64,000 bases of DNA from Synechococcus sp. PCC 7502 (GCF_000317085.1 NC_019702.1:3316394-3380393), one strand, 5' to 3'. Shown: positions 33,677 to 44,228, numbered from the stretch's first letter. A program made the numbers and translations. Notes: generated from the sequence alone by a model not told the origin.

Positions 33677-34375
33677 TTAAGGCTCTGGAGGTTTTGCCGA
33701 TATGCGTTTACGAGGTTTAGGTAGAATTGATTCTACTGCTTGATCTTCTGACAGCAAATAATCCACAGAGCGATCGCTTAGGCGGATGGATCGAGCAATG
33801 AGAGTTTGGGATGAGGTATGGGGCGGACAAATTTCCAAAATCTTGGTTTTAACTAAGGGTGCCTTGGGAGAGAATACTGCCCTAGCTGCCCGCCATTCCG
33901 CATCGGATCGAGAAAATAAGCGTAATGCTAAATCAATAGTGGGTTGCCGACAACTGCTCTCATCATTATTCAAGACTACATACAGCTTTTCGTAGCGGCG
34001 ATTTATTTCTGGTGCTAAACAGAGGACAAGTAAATCCCGTTCAAATTTTCCTAACTTCAGGCGATCGCACAAAATGGGAATAGTTAAATTAACTGACTCC
34101 TCCATACTAGCAGCAATCCGATCGCCATACCTTGAAGCACAGACCCCGGCGACGGGACGATATATAGCCTGTGTACCACCATTGGGAGGGTCTAGGGTAA
34201 TAAATCCTTTCCACCAATGACTAGTTGCCTTATCGACTTCATTACGTGAAATTCGATCTATTTCCTTATTTAACTGTCTTTGCTTGGCGATCGTTCTCAT
34301 AATTACTCGATCAAGCCATGCTAGTTCTGCTTTTAGGTAACTCCAGTTATCAACAAATTTGGCAACTTCTTTCAT
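33677..34375 (-). CDS. orphan N-terminal domain of a large AAA ATPase family
   Basis: A 232-residue protein with no ATPase domain. Its centre reads LKLGKFERDLLVLCLAPEINRRYEKLYVVL, then PTIDLALRLFSRSDAEWRAARAVF, SPKAPLV and IRLSDRSVDYLL. From memory this is the pattern found ahead of the AAA module in roughly 700-residue CDC48-like ATPases, some tied to contractile injection systems. Here the protein ends in a basic/proline tail (RKRISAKPPEP) where the AAA domain would begin. No Walker motifs are present in this frame or in the following 46 bp. It overlaps the ABC-2 permease gene by 4 bp and is translated after it. Confidence 0.7.
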   Translation of the reverse strand: MKEVAKFVDNWSYLKAELAWLDRVIMRTIAKQRQLNKEIDRISRNEVDKATSHWWKGFITLDPPNGGTQAIYRPVAGVCASRYGDRIAASMEESVNLTIPILCDRLKLGKFERDLLVLCLAPEINRRYEKLYVVLNNDESSCRQPTIDLALRLFSRSDAEWRAARAVFSPKAPLVKTKILEICPPHTSSQTLIARSIRLSDRSVDYLLSEDQAVESILPKPRKRISAKPPEP

Positions 34376-35232
34376 GCCACTCCTCGACGCAGCACTCCTC
34401 TGATCGCGATCGCCACCAGCCCTACAAAGATTAATAGTTCGATCACAAACCCAACTAAAGTCATATCACCCCAAGGGGCGGTTAAAACTACACTGTGCCA
34501 AGTCCAATCCCTGTGACTATAGACAAATCGAATTGGCTCGATCGCAAAAGATAAAGGATTCAAACAAGCTACCCATTTTAACCAAGTTGGCATAAAAGCG
34601 ACAGGTGCCAAGGCAGTGCTAGAGAACATTAGGGGCAGATTCACTAGGAAAATAAATGCTAATAATTCTTGGTGTCCGGGCATAGCAAAAGCTAATCCTA
34701 AGCTCAGCATGGTAAAGCCTAAAACCAATAACATTAATACTAAACCAACCACACCTAGCCCTGCCGCATTGGGTAAGCCAGCCCCCATCACCGCACTGGC
34801 AGCAATAATTACTAAGGTTTGGATTACGCTAGTGGTAATGATAAAAATTGCTGAGGCTAAGACAATGGAAAACCGAGACACCAATGGAGCCACTAACATC
34901 CGATTGAGGAACCCAAATTCTCGATCAAACAGTACAGGTAAGCCAGAATTTAAGGCACCACTAAAAGCACTAAAGACAATTATGCCCGCCGCTAAAAACT
35001 GAATATAGGTTTGTCCATCACCTAAAAATCCCTCAGGGGCGTAACGAAATAATGCGCCAAACAAAATTAACCACATTAACGGTTGCAAAACTCCAGCAAT
35101 TAGAGTCGTAGGTCGGCGGATTAATTGAATAAATAGGCGTTTGGTTAAGGCTAGGGTTTCTTGGCGAAATTCATCGGAAAAAATAGTTGGCAAGCGATCG
35201 CCTGAGGTTTCTGGTAAAGCAGTTAGTGTCAT
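34372..35232 (-). CDS. ABC-2 type transporter permease (DrrB-like)
   Basis: A 286-residue integral membrane protein with six predicted helices, for example LIAGVLQPLMWLILFGALF, IIVFSAFSGALNSG and GVVGLVLMLLVLGFTMLSLGLAF. The ABC-2 motif is around LMFSSTALAPVAFMPTWLKWVACLNPLSFAIEPIRF. Related permeases export drugs, lipids or polysaccharides together with a DrrA-type ATPase, which is absent on either side here. It starts MTLTALPETSGDRLP and overlaps the orphan AAA N-domain gene (ATGA). 181 bp upstream hold no gene. Confidence 0.9.
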   Translation of the reverse strand: MTLTALPETSGDRLPTIFSDEFRQETLALTKRLFIQLIRRPTTLIAGVLQPLMWLILFGALFRYAPEGFLGDGQTYIQFLAAGIIVFSAFSGALNSGLPVLFDREFGFLNRMLVAPLVSRFSIVLASAIFIITTSVIQTLVIIAASAVMGAGLPNAAGLGVVGLVLMLLVLGFTMLSLGLAFAMPGHQELLAFIFLVNLPLMFSSTALAPVAFMPTWLKWVACLNPLSFAIEPIRFVYSHRDWTWHSVVLTAPWGDMTLVGFVIELLIFVGLVAIAIRGVLRRGVA

Positions 35233-35413
35233 GGCTTAAAAATTCTCTCGTGAATTCCTTTATTTTTTCTTGTAATCGGTCTTGTGAATTTTCTTTTGAG
35301 TCTTAATTAGATAAATGCAAGCCCTAATCTAGTTTAACCTTAGAATTTTAAAAACGGATTTTCAGGTCTGATCTAATCGCTTTAATCGTCTTAACTGATC
35401 GAATTTATTGAAT

Positions 35414-37507
35414 TTAAGGCAAATCTAAGGATGCCAATAGATCAGATGCTGTGGTTAGTTTTCGACTAATTACCGTTTCGGCATGGTGTAAATCGGCTTT
35501 TATCGCCGTAATCAACTTAGTTGCTTCAGAAATTTGCGTTGTTCCCGTTTCCAGATTACCCATAACTGCCCTAGTTTCGGTTTGAATATTCTGTGCTAAT
35601 TCTTCCATTTCCTTCATGGTTGCTACGGACATATTCACGAGCTTACCCACCTGCTCTGAGAAAATACTAAAGTCCCGACTATGTTCGCGGTTAGCTTTAA
35701 TCCCAGCATTCACGGCTAAAAAGTTGGCTTCAATGGCAATTTCATGGATTTGATCGACAACTTTAGAGATTTTTTGTGAAGATTCGCTCAGTCGCTTTGC
35801 TTTCTTAGAACTAACGGCGATCGCCTCCCGTAACTGCATAATTTGCTTAATCATTAACTCAAGGTTAGGGGTAGGATAATCTTCGGGCTTAGTGTTACTA
35901 ATAGCTTTGATTTGGGCTTTGATCTGAGATTTAATCTGATCTAGATGGGTTTGTAGGTTTTGAATTTCCAAATTTTTCTGCGCCAGTTCTTCTTCCCTTT
36001 GTTCGGATTGGGCAACAATTTCTTCTAGGATTAATTTGTACTGCTCTGAGGAAGATTGGAGTTCTGCTTTGGCATGATTACTTTGCTGATCAATTTGTTC
36101 AATTTGTTTATATAGTTGCTGGGTTTGAGCTTGTAATTCTTTAACCTCGACTTCTTTGTGGCTAATCTGTTGCTGTAATCGTTCTTGATTGCGGTGCAGG
36201 AGGTTAATTTCCGTTTGCTTTTTCACTAACGAGGCTTGCAAATGGGCGGCGATCGCTTCAATATCTCCACTAGTAGTATCTTCGCCATTGGTTTGGATTA
36301 CTTTTTGCAGGGCATTTACACCTTTAGCAATTAGTCTTTGCAGTTGGTCAATGGTATGGGTTTGATGATTGAGCAGGTTTTGAAACTGTTCGGTAACTAG
36401 ATTGATTTGCTTAGATAAATCGGTAATTTCGTCATTTCCTTGAGAATTTAGGTATTTTTCAGTTTTTCTTTGGGCAATAGCATTAACTGCATCTGTAGCT
36501 TGAATTAGTCTATCACTGAGGCGACGTGCTGCCAGATAGGAAACAATGGCGATCGTTAGGACGATTATTAAGGTTAAACCGCCCAAGATTACCCCATATC
36601 CATAGTCGGGCTCAAAATCAGAACCCACTGCCACATTCCACTTTAGGTCTGGTAATCCTGATAGGGCAGGGGTAGGAACCGTGACCAAATTAGTCGGGCG
36701 ATCAGAAAAACTCGCAAATAGGGTTTGGTTACTATCGGTACTGGTAATTGAATATTTACCCGAAGTAAAGCTAGTACGAATGACACTAATTGGGAGTTCA
36801 GCTTGGAGGACTGCCTGGATTTTTTGGGTTTTCGGTTCAGAGATCGGGACTAAAAACTGAATGGGCAGGGATGAATTAGCAGGCGAGATCAGAATCGGGG
36901 AATTAAATTTTAAGAGCTTTTGGAGATTATTGCGATCCAGATTGGTGATAGCTTGATTAGATGCGGATTTTAGAAGCAAATTACCCTTGAGGTTATAAAT
37001 GGCAATATTGTTAACTGCTTTAGAAGTATTTTTGTAAGTATTGAGGCGATTGGTGATTAGGAGTTTTTGGCGATCGCTAATTTTTTTATTTGCCTGTAGT
37101 CCAGAGGTAATTGCTAAACTTTGGCTGAGTTTTTTGGTGTCTTCGTATTGTCTTAACACAAAAACATTGAGGCTATCAGCAAGGGCAATGGCACGAATTT
37201 CTTGGGTTTGAGTTAGAGCATGCTCACTGGATTTAAGATTAATCTGATAGGCAAAACCTGCAACTATACAAGCGGGGGCTGTGGCGCAGGCGATCGCCCA
37301 GATCATTAATTTAAATGGTAGTACGGGCTTAATAGGCGATATGTGCAGGGCAGAAACTGGATTTTGCTTATTTTGTGGCTCCTGTAGATTGTCTGAGTAT
37401 TGATCATCAGTGTTATCAAAATCATCAACTAAAGCTAAATATTCAACATCAGCTTGATCTTCATGGAATGGATTAGATTCAGGGGGATGAGAAGATGCGT
37501 CTGACAT
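35414..37507 (-). CDS. membrane-bound methyl-accepting chemotaxis-like protein
   Basis: A 697-residue chemoreceptor-like protein. Layout: a cytoplasmic acidic N-terminus (about 1-68), TM1 (about 69-90, LMIWAIACATAPACIVAGFA), an extracytoplasmic sensor region (about 91-300) with dCache-like texture, and TM2 (about 303-325). Then come a HAMP-like segment, a long glutamine-rich coiled coil (about 420-560) and a C-terminal MCP signalling part. The MCP hairpin reads IHEIAIEANFLAVNAGIKAN, close to the consensus but with changes at the tip, and the region is short. No other che or pil genes are adjacent. Phototaxis or twitching control is possible. Confidence 0.88.
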   Translation of the reverse strand: MSDASSHPPESNPFHEDQADVEYLALVDDFDNTDDQYSDNLQEPQNKQNPVSALHISPIKPVLPFKLMIWAIACATAPACIVAGFAYQINLKSSEHALTQTQEIRAIALADSLNVFVLRQYEDTKKLSQSLAITSGLQANKKISDRQKLLITNRLNTYKNTSKAVNNIAIYNLKGNLLLKSASNQAITNLDRNNLQKLLKFNSPILISPANSSLPIQFLVPISEPKTQKIQAVLQAELPISVIRTSFTSGKYSITSTDSNQTLFASFSDRPTNLVTVPTPALSGLPDLKWNVAVGSDFEPDYGYGVILGGLTLIIVLTIAIVSYLAARRLSDRLIQATDAVNAIAQRKTEKYLNSQGNDEITDLSKQINLVTEQFQNLLNHQTHTIDQLQRLIAKGVNALQKVIQTNGEDTTSGDIEAIAAHLQASLVKKQTEINLLHRNQERLQQQISHKEVEVKELQAQTQQLYKQIEQIDQQSNHAKAELQSSSEQYKLILEEIVAQSEQREEELAQKNLEIQNLQTHLDQIKSQIKAQIKAISNTKPEDYPTPNLELMIKQIMQLREAIAVSSKKAKRLSESSQKISKVVDQIHEIAIEANFLAVNAGIKANREHSRDFSIFSEQVGKLVNMSVATMKEMEELAQNIQTETRAVMGNLETGTTQISEATKLITAIKADLHHAETVISRKLTTASDLLASLDLP

Positions 37508-37567
37508 GGAAGTTCCTGACTTTATTTAATCAATTTTATATGGTCAATTTTATGCATATTGCTGAAC

Positions 37568-38671
37568 CTAAAATCCCATAATTTTGGCAATAGTTCCTAA
37601 TTCAGCAATAACTTCTTGGTGAAAATGTTGTGCGGGAGATTGGGCGATCGCCGTATTGGGGTCTTTTAAGCCATTTCCAGTTAATACACATACCACTGTG
37701 GCGTGGTCGGGAACTCGATCTTTGAATTTTAATAAACCAGCAACCGATGCTGCACTGGCTGGCTCACAGAAAACTCCCTCTTCCCCTGCTAAAAGTTTAT
37801 AGGCTGCCAGAATTTCATCATCTGTGACACTATTAAACTCACCATTACTTTCATTCTGCACGGCGATCGCTGACTGCCAATTAGCGGGATTACCAATGCG
37901 AATAGCACTAGCAATAGTTTCAGGATTCTCAAAAATTTTACCCGTTACCAACGGTGCTGCACCTGCAGCTTGAAACCCCATCATTTTCGGTAGTTTCTGA
38001 CACTTGCCTAAATTTTTATATTCCTTAAATCCCATCCAATAGGCACTGATATTGCCCGCATTGCCCACAGGAATACAAAGCCAATCGGGAGCATCACCCA
38101 AGGTCTCTACCACTTCAAAGGCGGCGGTTTTTTGTCCCTGTAAACGGAACGGATTAATGGAATTAACTAAAGTTACAGGATATTTATCACCAAGTTCCCG
38201 CACTAACTCTAATGCCCGATCAAAGTTACCCTGTATGGCTATGACCTCGGCACCATAGATTAAAGCCTGAGCCAATTTACCCATGGCAATTTTACCATCT
38301 GGAATTAGGACAAAAGCTTTCATTCCCGCCCGTTTAGCATAGGCAGCCGCAGCAGCAGAGGTATTTCCCGTACTGGCACAGACTACAACTTCTGCTCCCT
38401 GTTCCTTTGCTTTGGAGATCGCCATCGTCATCCCCCGATCCTTAAAGCTACCTGTGGGGTTTAAGCCTTCATACTTAACTAATACCTTGATCCCTCTACC
38501 GATTAGCTTTGATACTGCTAAAGCTGGAATTAATGGGGTATTACCTTCGTTGAGTGTAACTATGGGTGTGCGATCGCTAACAGGTAACAAATCAGCATAA
38601 CGACAGATGAGACCACAGGAAGGACGAACTACGGTACAAGAAGTATTAGGGCAGGAGATATGAGAAGGCAC
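37568..38671 (-). CDS. thrC: threonine synthase
   Basis: A 367-residue PLP enzyme that converts O-phosphohomoserine to threonine. The PLP lysine is in [11 protein letters not shown] (about K78). The phosphate-binding and cofactor loops are visible in [27 protein letters not shown] and [12 protein letters not shown]. The N-terminus [20 protein letters not shown] carries cysteines as seen in the short cyanobacterial form. Complete. About 76 bp downstream of tlyA on the same strand. Confidence 0.95.
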   Translation of the reverse strand: MPSHISCPNTSCTVVRPSCGLICRYADLLPVSDRTPIVTLNEGNTPLIPALAVSKLIGRGIKVLVKYEGLNPTGSFKDRGMTMAISKAKEQGAEVVVCASTGNTSAAAAAYAKRAGMKAFVLIPDGKIAMGKLAQALIYGAEVIAIQGNFDRALELVRELGDKYPVTLVNSINPFRLQGQKTAAFEVVETLGDAPDWLCIPVGNAGNISAYWMGFKEYKNLGKCQKLPKMMGFQAAGAAPLVTGKIFENPETIASAIRIGNPANWQSAIAVQNESNGEFNSVTDDEILAAYKLLAGEEGVFCEPASAASVAGLLKFKDRVPDHATVVCVLTGNGLKDPNTAIAQSPAQHFHQEVIAELGTIAKIMGF

Positions 38672-38747
38672 TTTTATTAATTAAGTTTTTACCTAGTTTA
38701 ACGCTTAGTGTTAAGTTACGGCAATTTATTGAGTAGTCCTATTATCT

Positions 38748-39539
38748 TTACAGTTGGCAGATTTGGTTAATTGCGGCTAGGTTTGGGGCATCTACTTCAG
38801 ACTCTGTATTTAGCCATAACCAATATTCCCAATTTCCTGCGGCTCCTTGGATGGGAGAAGGAGTAATTCCATTATATTTCCAGCCTAGTTCTAAAGCGAA
38901 GTTCATCACCTTAGCGATCGCCTCCGCCCGAACCTTAGTATCTCTAACCACGCCATTTTTGCCGATCAGCTCTCGTCCTGCTTCAAATTGTGGTTTAACC
39001 AGAAGTAGCACTTCCCTTGGTACCGCTAATAAATGCCATAAAGGTTCCAAAACTTTAGTTAAAGAAATAAACGATAAATCTAATACTGCTAAATCTGGAT
39101 AGGTATCTTCGGGTTGATAGAGTTCCTCTGGTTTAAGGTAGCGAATGTTTGTGCGCTCCTTGAGGATAAGACGGGGATCGGTGCGAATTTCCCATGCCAG
39201 TTGTCCATAGCCCACATCAATCCCGTAAACTTTTTTGGCACCATTCTTAAATAAATAATCAGTGAAGCCGCCTGTAGAAATACCACCATCTAAACAAATG
39301 CGATCGCTTAGACTAATCGGGAAAACTGTCAATGCCCCTGCTAATTTTTCTCCACCTCTGGATACATAGGGCGATCGCTGCTTGATCAAAATATTGGCAC
39401 TGTCTTGTACCTCGGTACCGGGCTTATCAATTACGGTCTGATCAACCTGTACCCAACCTGCCCGAATTACTTTTTGGGACTGCTCCCGTGATGGCATTAA
39501 CCCTAAATCTACGAGCAGGACATCTAATCGTTTTTTCAT
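38748..39539 (-). CDS. tlyA: TlyA-family rRNA 2'-O-methyltransferase
   Basis: A 263-residue protein. An N-terminal S4 RNA-binding domain (KKRLDVLLVDLGLMPSREQS...VIRAGWVQV) is followed by an FtsJ-like SAM methyltransferase domain (CLDGGISTGGFTDYLFKNGA, then LAVLDLSFISLTKVLEPL). The family 2'-O-methylates 16S and/or 23S rRNA. It lies 11 bp downstream of recR on the same strand, so the two share a transcript. Confidence 0.94.
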   Translation of the reverse strand: MKKRLDVLLVDLGLMPSREQSQKVIRAGWVQVDQTVIDKPGTEVQDSANILIKQRSPYVSRGGEKLAGALTVFPISLSDRICLDGGISTGGFTDYLFKNGAKKVYGIDVGYGQLAWEIRTDPRLILKERTNIRYLKPEELYQPEDTYPDLAVLDLSFISLTKVLEPLWHLLAVPREVLLLVKPQFEAGRELIGKNGVVRDTKVRAEAIAKVMNFALELGWKYNGITPSPIQGAAGNWEYWLWLNTESEVDAPNLAAINQICQL

Positions 39540-39550
39540 CTATTTTTCAA

Positions 39551-40144
39551 TTATCCTAAGTCCCGCCGACCTTCTAGTGCTTTTGCTAAGGTTACTTCAT
39601 CGGCATACTCTAAATCTCCACCCATAGGTATTCCGAAAGCAATGCGTGTAACTCTGGTAAAGGGTTTGATTAAGCCACCTACATAGAGCGTAGTAGTTTC
39701 ACCTTCAACCGTGGGACTGATTGCCATAATTACTTCATGAATTCCACCTTGACTAACTCTGCGTACCAGTGACTGAATATTTAATTGATCAGGAGAAATC
39801 CCATCCATTGGCGAAATTAGCCCACCTAGCACATGATACTTACCTCGGTATTCACGGGTTTTTTCTAAGGCGATTAAATCCCTAGAGTCAATGACTACGC
39901 AAATCATGGATTGATCTCGATTGGGATTACTACAAATTTCACAGATTGGTTCCGCCGATAGATGCCCACAAATTGAACAACAACCCACCTGTTCCTTAGC
40001 AGCCAGTAGAGCATTTGCTAAAGCCTCGACTTCGGTGGTAGGGCGTTTAAGGATAAATAATGCTAGTCTCTGGGCAGTTTTGGCTCCAACTCCAGGTAAG
40101 CGTTGAAACTGTTCGATCAGGTTGGCAAGGGGGCGAGTGTACAA
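39551..40144 (-). CDS. recR: recombination protein RecR
   Basis: A 197-residue RecFOR-pathway protein. Helix-hairpin-helix [17 protein letters not shown] at the N-terminus, a four-cysteine zinc finger [18 protein letters not shown] (about 55-72) and a Toprim domain ([16 protein letters not shown], then [12 protein letters not shown]-like segment) are in the usual order. It loads RecA at gaps. Complete; first gene of a recR-tlyA pair. Confidence 0.96.
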   Translation of the reverse strand: MYTRPLANLIEQFQRLPGVGAKTAQRLALFILKRPTTEVEALANALLAAKEQVGCCSICGHLSAEPICEICSNPNRDQSMICVVIDSRDLIALEKTREYRGKYHVLGGLISPMDGISPDQLNIQSLVRRVSQGGIHEVIMAISPTVEGETTTLYVGGLIKPFTRVTRIAFGIPMGGDLEYADEVTLAKALEGRRDLG

Positions 40145-40293
40145 GGTTTTAGGGTGTGAATTTAAATTTTTGCTGTTTTTTCAAGCATGTCACTTTATTT
40201 TTTCTGAGCTTATTCAGCTTAATAATCGGGATTAATGATTTAATTATATTTAATAAAAGTTAATACTCATTACTTTCTAATTAGCAGACCTAA

Positions 40294-40590
40294 ATGGCAA
40301 ACATCAAATTTGTAAATGAGAATAAAGAAGCGATCGCTATGGATGGGGTGAATCTTCGGATCAAGGCGATCGAGAACAACGTTGATATCTACAAGTTTAT
40401 GGGAAAGCTAACAAACTGTGGTGGATATGGTCAATGTGGTACTTGTGTAGTGGAAATTACGGAAGGTATAGAAAATCTCTCGCCTCGTACGGATTTTGAA
40501 ACTTTTAAGCTTAAGCGCAAACCTGATAATTATCGTTTAGCTTGTCAAGTTGTGGTTAATGGTGATATTGCAGTTAAAACCAAACCTTAA
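40294..40590 (+). CDS. [2Fe-2S] ferredoxin with adrenodoxin-type cysteine spacing
   Basis: A 98-residue ferredoxin-like protein. Cluster ligands are C42, C48, C51 and C83: [10 protein letters not shown] gives C-x5-C-x2-C and RLACQV the last cysteine. Plant-type photosynthetic ferredoxins have C-x4-C, as in petF in this same window, so this protein belongs to the adrenodoxin/ISC-like or a distinct cyanobacterial class. Partner unknown. Promoter region of 149 bp upstream; 385 bp of non-coding DNA follows. Confidence 0.88.
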   Translation: MANIKFVNENKEAIAMDGVNLRIKAIENNVDIYKFMGKLTNCGGYGQCGTCVVEITEGIENLSPRTDFETFKLKRKPDNYRLACQVVVNGDIAVKTKP

Positions 40591-40975
40591 TACCTTAATA
40601 TAGGCATTTGTTAAAAACGGTTTTAATAAAGTTTTATGGGAGTCGTTTCTAAAGTATGTAAATTACAAACTGGCAATATTCATTGTAATATCCTCTTGAA
40701 TCTTTACTTTTCCATTCTTTAATTCTCTTGATAATTTCGTTCCTTAATCATTGTTTGTTTGGGTACAACTTGTTCAATTGTGTGATTACTTCACCTAAAA
40801 CAACTTTACGATTGTCTACTTGGCTTTAATCCGCATAATGGGTAGAAACCTGACCCCTGTGAATTCTTAAACAGTTTCTAATGCTAAATTTCAAGGGGGA
40901 GATCGTTAAATGTAAAGCTGAAACTGCCTATTGATATGGCAACATCAAGAATAAACTTCAAAAGTTAAAATTTAC
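40591..40975. other. 385-bp intergenic region, nothing recognised
   Basis: Between the small ferredoxin and the TldD/PmbA gene, both on the plus strand. Short reading frames (longest about 28 codons from 40636) have no support. No clear terminator with a U-run, tRNA or riboswitch fold was found. It should contain the promoter for the downstream gene. Confidence 0.45.
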
Positions 40976-42319
40976 ATGTCAAGCATTGAAGAAAATACAT
41001 TTAATCAGATTGCAGATCAGGTGATTGGATGTTTACAAAATCAAGAACAGGTTTCAATTAGTTTGAACTGTGAGCGCAGTCAATTTACAAGGTTTAATAA
41101 TGGCAAGATTAGACAGTCAGGGCTGGTACATGATGGCACTGTCACTATTTCTTTAGTTGATCAAAGCCGAGAGGCATATTCATCTTTTCCGTTTACAGGT
41201 AATTTAGAGATCGATCGGGAAGTAGCTTTAGAAAACTTGGCATATTTGCGATCGCAGGTTAAGGAGTTACCACCAAATCCATATATAGTTTTACCCGAAG
41301 CAGGTGATTCCAGTCGAGAGGTTTATAGGGGTGAGCTTTTAGATAGTAAAGAGGCACTCGCTGCAATTTTAGAACCAGTCGGGAATTTGGATTTTACGGG
41401 ACTATATGCGGCAGGAATCATTATGCGGGGAATTGTTAATTCTGTGAATAATGCCGTGGGGCAAAAACACTGGTTTGCAACGGATAATTTTGTTGTGGAC
41501 TATTCCATATTTACCAAGCAAGATCGGGCAGTTAAGGGTATGTATGCGGGGCAGAACTGGAACCAATCTGCATATAACTCGCAAATTAATCAATCTCGTC
41601 AACAAATTTCTGCCCTAGATTTATCTGCTAAACATATCGCTCGTGGAGAGTATCGAGTCTATTTTGCTCCTAGTGCTACTGCGGATTTAATTGGCATGAT
41701 CACAGGTGCAGTTGGCGCTGCTGCTTTGCAACAGGGTAGTAGTGCTTTATTAAAATTACAAACTGGCGAAAAAGAATTATCAAATTTATTTAACTTGAAA
41801 GAGAATTTCCAAAATGGGACTGTACCTAGATTTAATGAATTGGGAGTCATAGCCCCAGAGGAATTGAGCGTAATTAAGGAAGGAAAATTAATTAATCCCT
41901 TAGTTAGTGCTAAAACTGCAAAAGAATATAACTTAATTGCCAATGGTGCTAGTAATGGCGAATATATGCGATCGCCTGTGGTGGAAACGGGAAAACTTGC
42001 TCAGTCTGAAATCTTATCTAAATTAGGAACAGGTTTATATCTATCAAATTTGCATTATCTAAATTGGAGCGATCGCTCTAACGGTAGAATTACCGGCATG
42101 ACCCGCTATGCTTGCTTTTGGGTGGAAAACGGTGAAATTATTGCCCCAATTGAAAACCTCCGATTTGATGACAGTATCTATGACTTTCTTAACCACAACC
42201 TTGAGGCATTTACAGATTTTTCAGAGTTTATTCCCAATACCGATACCTATGGCAGCCGATCTCTGGGCGGAATTCTGACCCCCGGGATGTTAGTTAAAAA
42301 CTTTACTTTTACTTTGTAG
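40976..42319 (+). CDS. TldD/PmbA-family metallopeptidase-like protein
   Basis: A 447-residue protein of the TldD/PmbA (modulator of DNA gyrase) family. The N-terminal domain has RSQFTRFNNGKIRQSGLVHDGTVTISLV. The C-terminal beta region has ARGEYRVYFAPSATADLIGM, SNLHYLNWSDRSNGRITGMTRYACF and GGILTPGMLVKNFTF. TldD carries the zinc site and PmbA-like subunits are its partner in a barrel protease that trims unfolded peptides. An HExxxH motif was not seen, so this is more PmbA-like. Its TldD partner is not adjacent. Confidence 0.9.
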   Translation: MSSIEENTFNQIADQVIGCLQNQEQVSISLNCERSQFTRFNNGKIRQSGLVHDGTVTISLVDQSREAYSSFPFTGNLEIDREVALENLAYLRSQVKELPPNPYIVLPEAGDSSREVYRGELLDSKEALAAILEPVGNLDFTGLYAAGIIMRGIVNSVNNAVGQKHWFATDNFVVDYSIFTKQDRAVKGMYAGQNWNQSAYNSQINQSRQQISALDLSAKHIARGEYRVYFAPSATADLIGMITGAVGAAALQQGSSALLKLQTGEKELSNLFNLKENFQNGTVPRFNELGVIAPEELSVIKEGKLINPLVSAKTAKEYNLIANGASNGEYMRSPVVETGKLAQSEILSKLGTGLYLSNLHYLNWSDRSNGRITGMTRYACFWVENGEIIAPIENLRFDDSIYDFLNHNLEAFTDFSEFIPNTDTYGSRSLGGILTPGMLVKNFTFTL

Positions 42320-42379
42320 CTTTTACTCTGAAGTTATTCCCAATTTTGAGTTCGCTTTTAATTCATCGGTAAGGACAAG

Positions 42380-44228
42380 ATGTCATCTAAAGATTATTGG
42401 CAAAGGGTTTTAGTTGGGGTAGCAATTGTAGTGATGGCGGGTGTGGCGATCGCTCCTATGGTGTTTAAGGGCTATCCGATTACCCATTCCACGCAATTTA
42501 ATCTGAGTTGGGTATTTCAATATCAACGACAGTTCCTAGGTGGTCAGTTTTATCCTCGGTGGCTGGAATTTTCTAATTTTGGGTTTGGTAATGCTACCTT
42601 TGTGTTTTATCCGCCGATGTTGATGGTGGCGACATTACCTTTTTGTATTTTCGGTGATGTGGAATTTTCCCTGATTGCCAGTATGGGATTAGCGGCACTG
42701 GTACTCGCAGTAGGTTTATATAAATACGCAAGATTATATTTTCCCAGGTGGTTGTCTGTGGCGATCGCTTTGCTAGGAGTGGGTTCACCGTACTTTTTAA
42801 TTGATGTGTATCAACGGGGGGCAATGGCTGAAGTCTGGGCAGTAGTCTGGATTCCGTGGGTGTTTTTCACAACTCAAAAACTAATTGATACTCTAAAATT
42901 TGATAGTCCAAAATTTGCTGATCCCAAATCCATAAATGCTATTAGCTTGGGGAATGCTGGGGTTATCCCACTTGCCGACCCTATTGATAACATTTTTGGT
43001 CTGGATAGCAATGCCTGTGATTTTAGTACCCAAGGATTTAGGGGTAAAAGCAATTATTAGAGTTTGCAGTAAGTGTTATTTGAGTGCGATCGCTGGACTG
43101 ATTGGCATTAGCTTTTTTTTATTACCCGTAATTTTGGATCAGCCATTAGTCCAAATTGAAAATGTCATTAACTTTAGCTCTGAATATGTACCCCAAAAAC
43201 GCTTAATGCTGGATGGTTTATTAAGTTTAGCTCCTAGGCTTCCCACCCATTGGTTTGAGTCAGGGTTTGGCTTAATCCCATGCTTTGGCATTATTGCTGT
43301 TACTGGAATGATTGGGGCGATCGCTTGGATCATTTCCTTAAAGTTAAAAACCCTTGACCCAAGGTTATTTCGAGCATTTGGTATTGGAGTTTTAGTGACT
43401 TTAATTACCATACTTATGACTACAGACCTAGCGATAGGTATTTATGAGCTTTTTCCCACTTTACAAAAAATTCAATTCTCGTGGCGTTGGTTTGTGATAA
43501 CGGTAACTACGGCACCCCTAATCTGGGGCGGAATCATCTGGCAGCTAGGAAGATTACACACAAAATGGCTACGGAATTTACTCTTAATATTCCTCATGTT
43601 AGTAACTTTAGCTAGTTATAGTTTCACTGACAAACTAATTTTGGATAAAACAGGCTTTGATTCACCCCTTGTGCATAAATTTGTAACCTTTGCTAATCAG
43701 AAAAAATTTCCCCAAGAACCGCAAGTGAATAGTAAAGGAACTCCTATCCTGTTTTGGCATTGGCTATTTCCCGATGGATTAGGAATTGTTGATGTATCCG
43801 AATATCGAGCTAAGGGTATATCTATGGCAATGCCGCCAGATCGCAACTATCCTTTAGCAGCATGGAAAGATCGCAGTTCTATTAATAATCCCCAAAATAA
43901 TCAAATCGGAATTCAGATCAAAACTTGGAACTATGGCTTTCGACAACTGGAGATCGCTAATCCCCATGATTTAAGCTGCCTACAACTACGGATGTTTTAC
44001 TACCCCCGATGGCAGTTGAAAATAGATGATCAAAATTCAGCCCTCACAGCCACGGAGCAGGGACAAGTAGAAATTGCCATACCCTCTGGGGAACATTCAG
44101 TTACTTTAACCTATACAGGCACGATCGCCGAACAGGTGGGTAAATATATCAGCCTTGTCAGCATAATCGGGACTTTGATTTGGTTGATTTGGGATCGGAG
44201 TCAGCAAAAATTGGCTAAATCCAGTTAA
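42380..44228 (+). pseudogene. frameshifted polytopic membrane protein (PTPS-related type)
   Basis: Two overlapping frames make one membrane protein of about 615 residues. 42380-about 42930 gives the start (STQFNLSWVFQYQRQFLGGQ, NFGFGNATFVFYPPMLM). About 42900-44228 gives the rest (LLAWGMLGLSHLPTLLITFL and a C-terminal periplasmic-looking domain). A +1 change between about 42895 and 42936 is needed to join them. The N-terminal region matches the 6-pyruvoyl-tetrahydropterin synthase-related membrane family, which behaves like GT-C glycosyltransferases or flippases. Both halves keep coding quality, so the lesion is recent or a sequencing error. The 3' end overlaps the convergent PMT gene by 14 bp. 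Confidence 0.8.

Noticed and set aside
34616-35002. 128-codon antisense frame inside the ABC-2 permease gene
   Set aside because: Opposite strand of a clear membrane protein gene; composition is an artefact.
42936-44228. separate 430-residue gene starting with ATG 42936
   Set aside because: Its first residues continue the helices of the upstream frame; one frameshifted gene explains both better.
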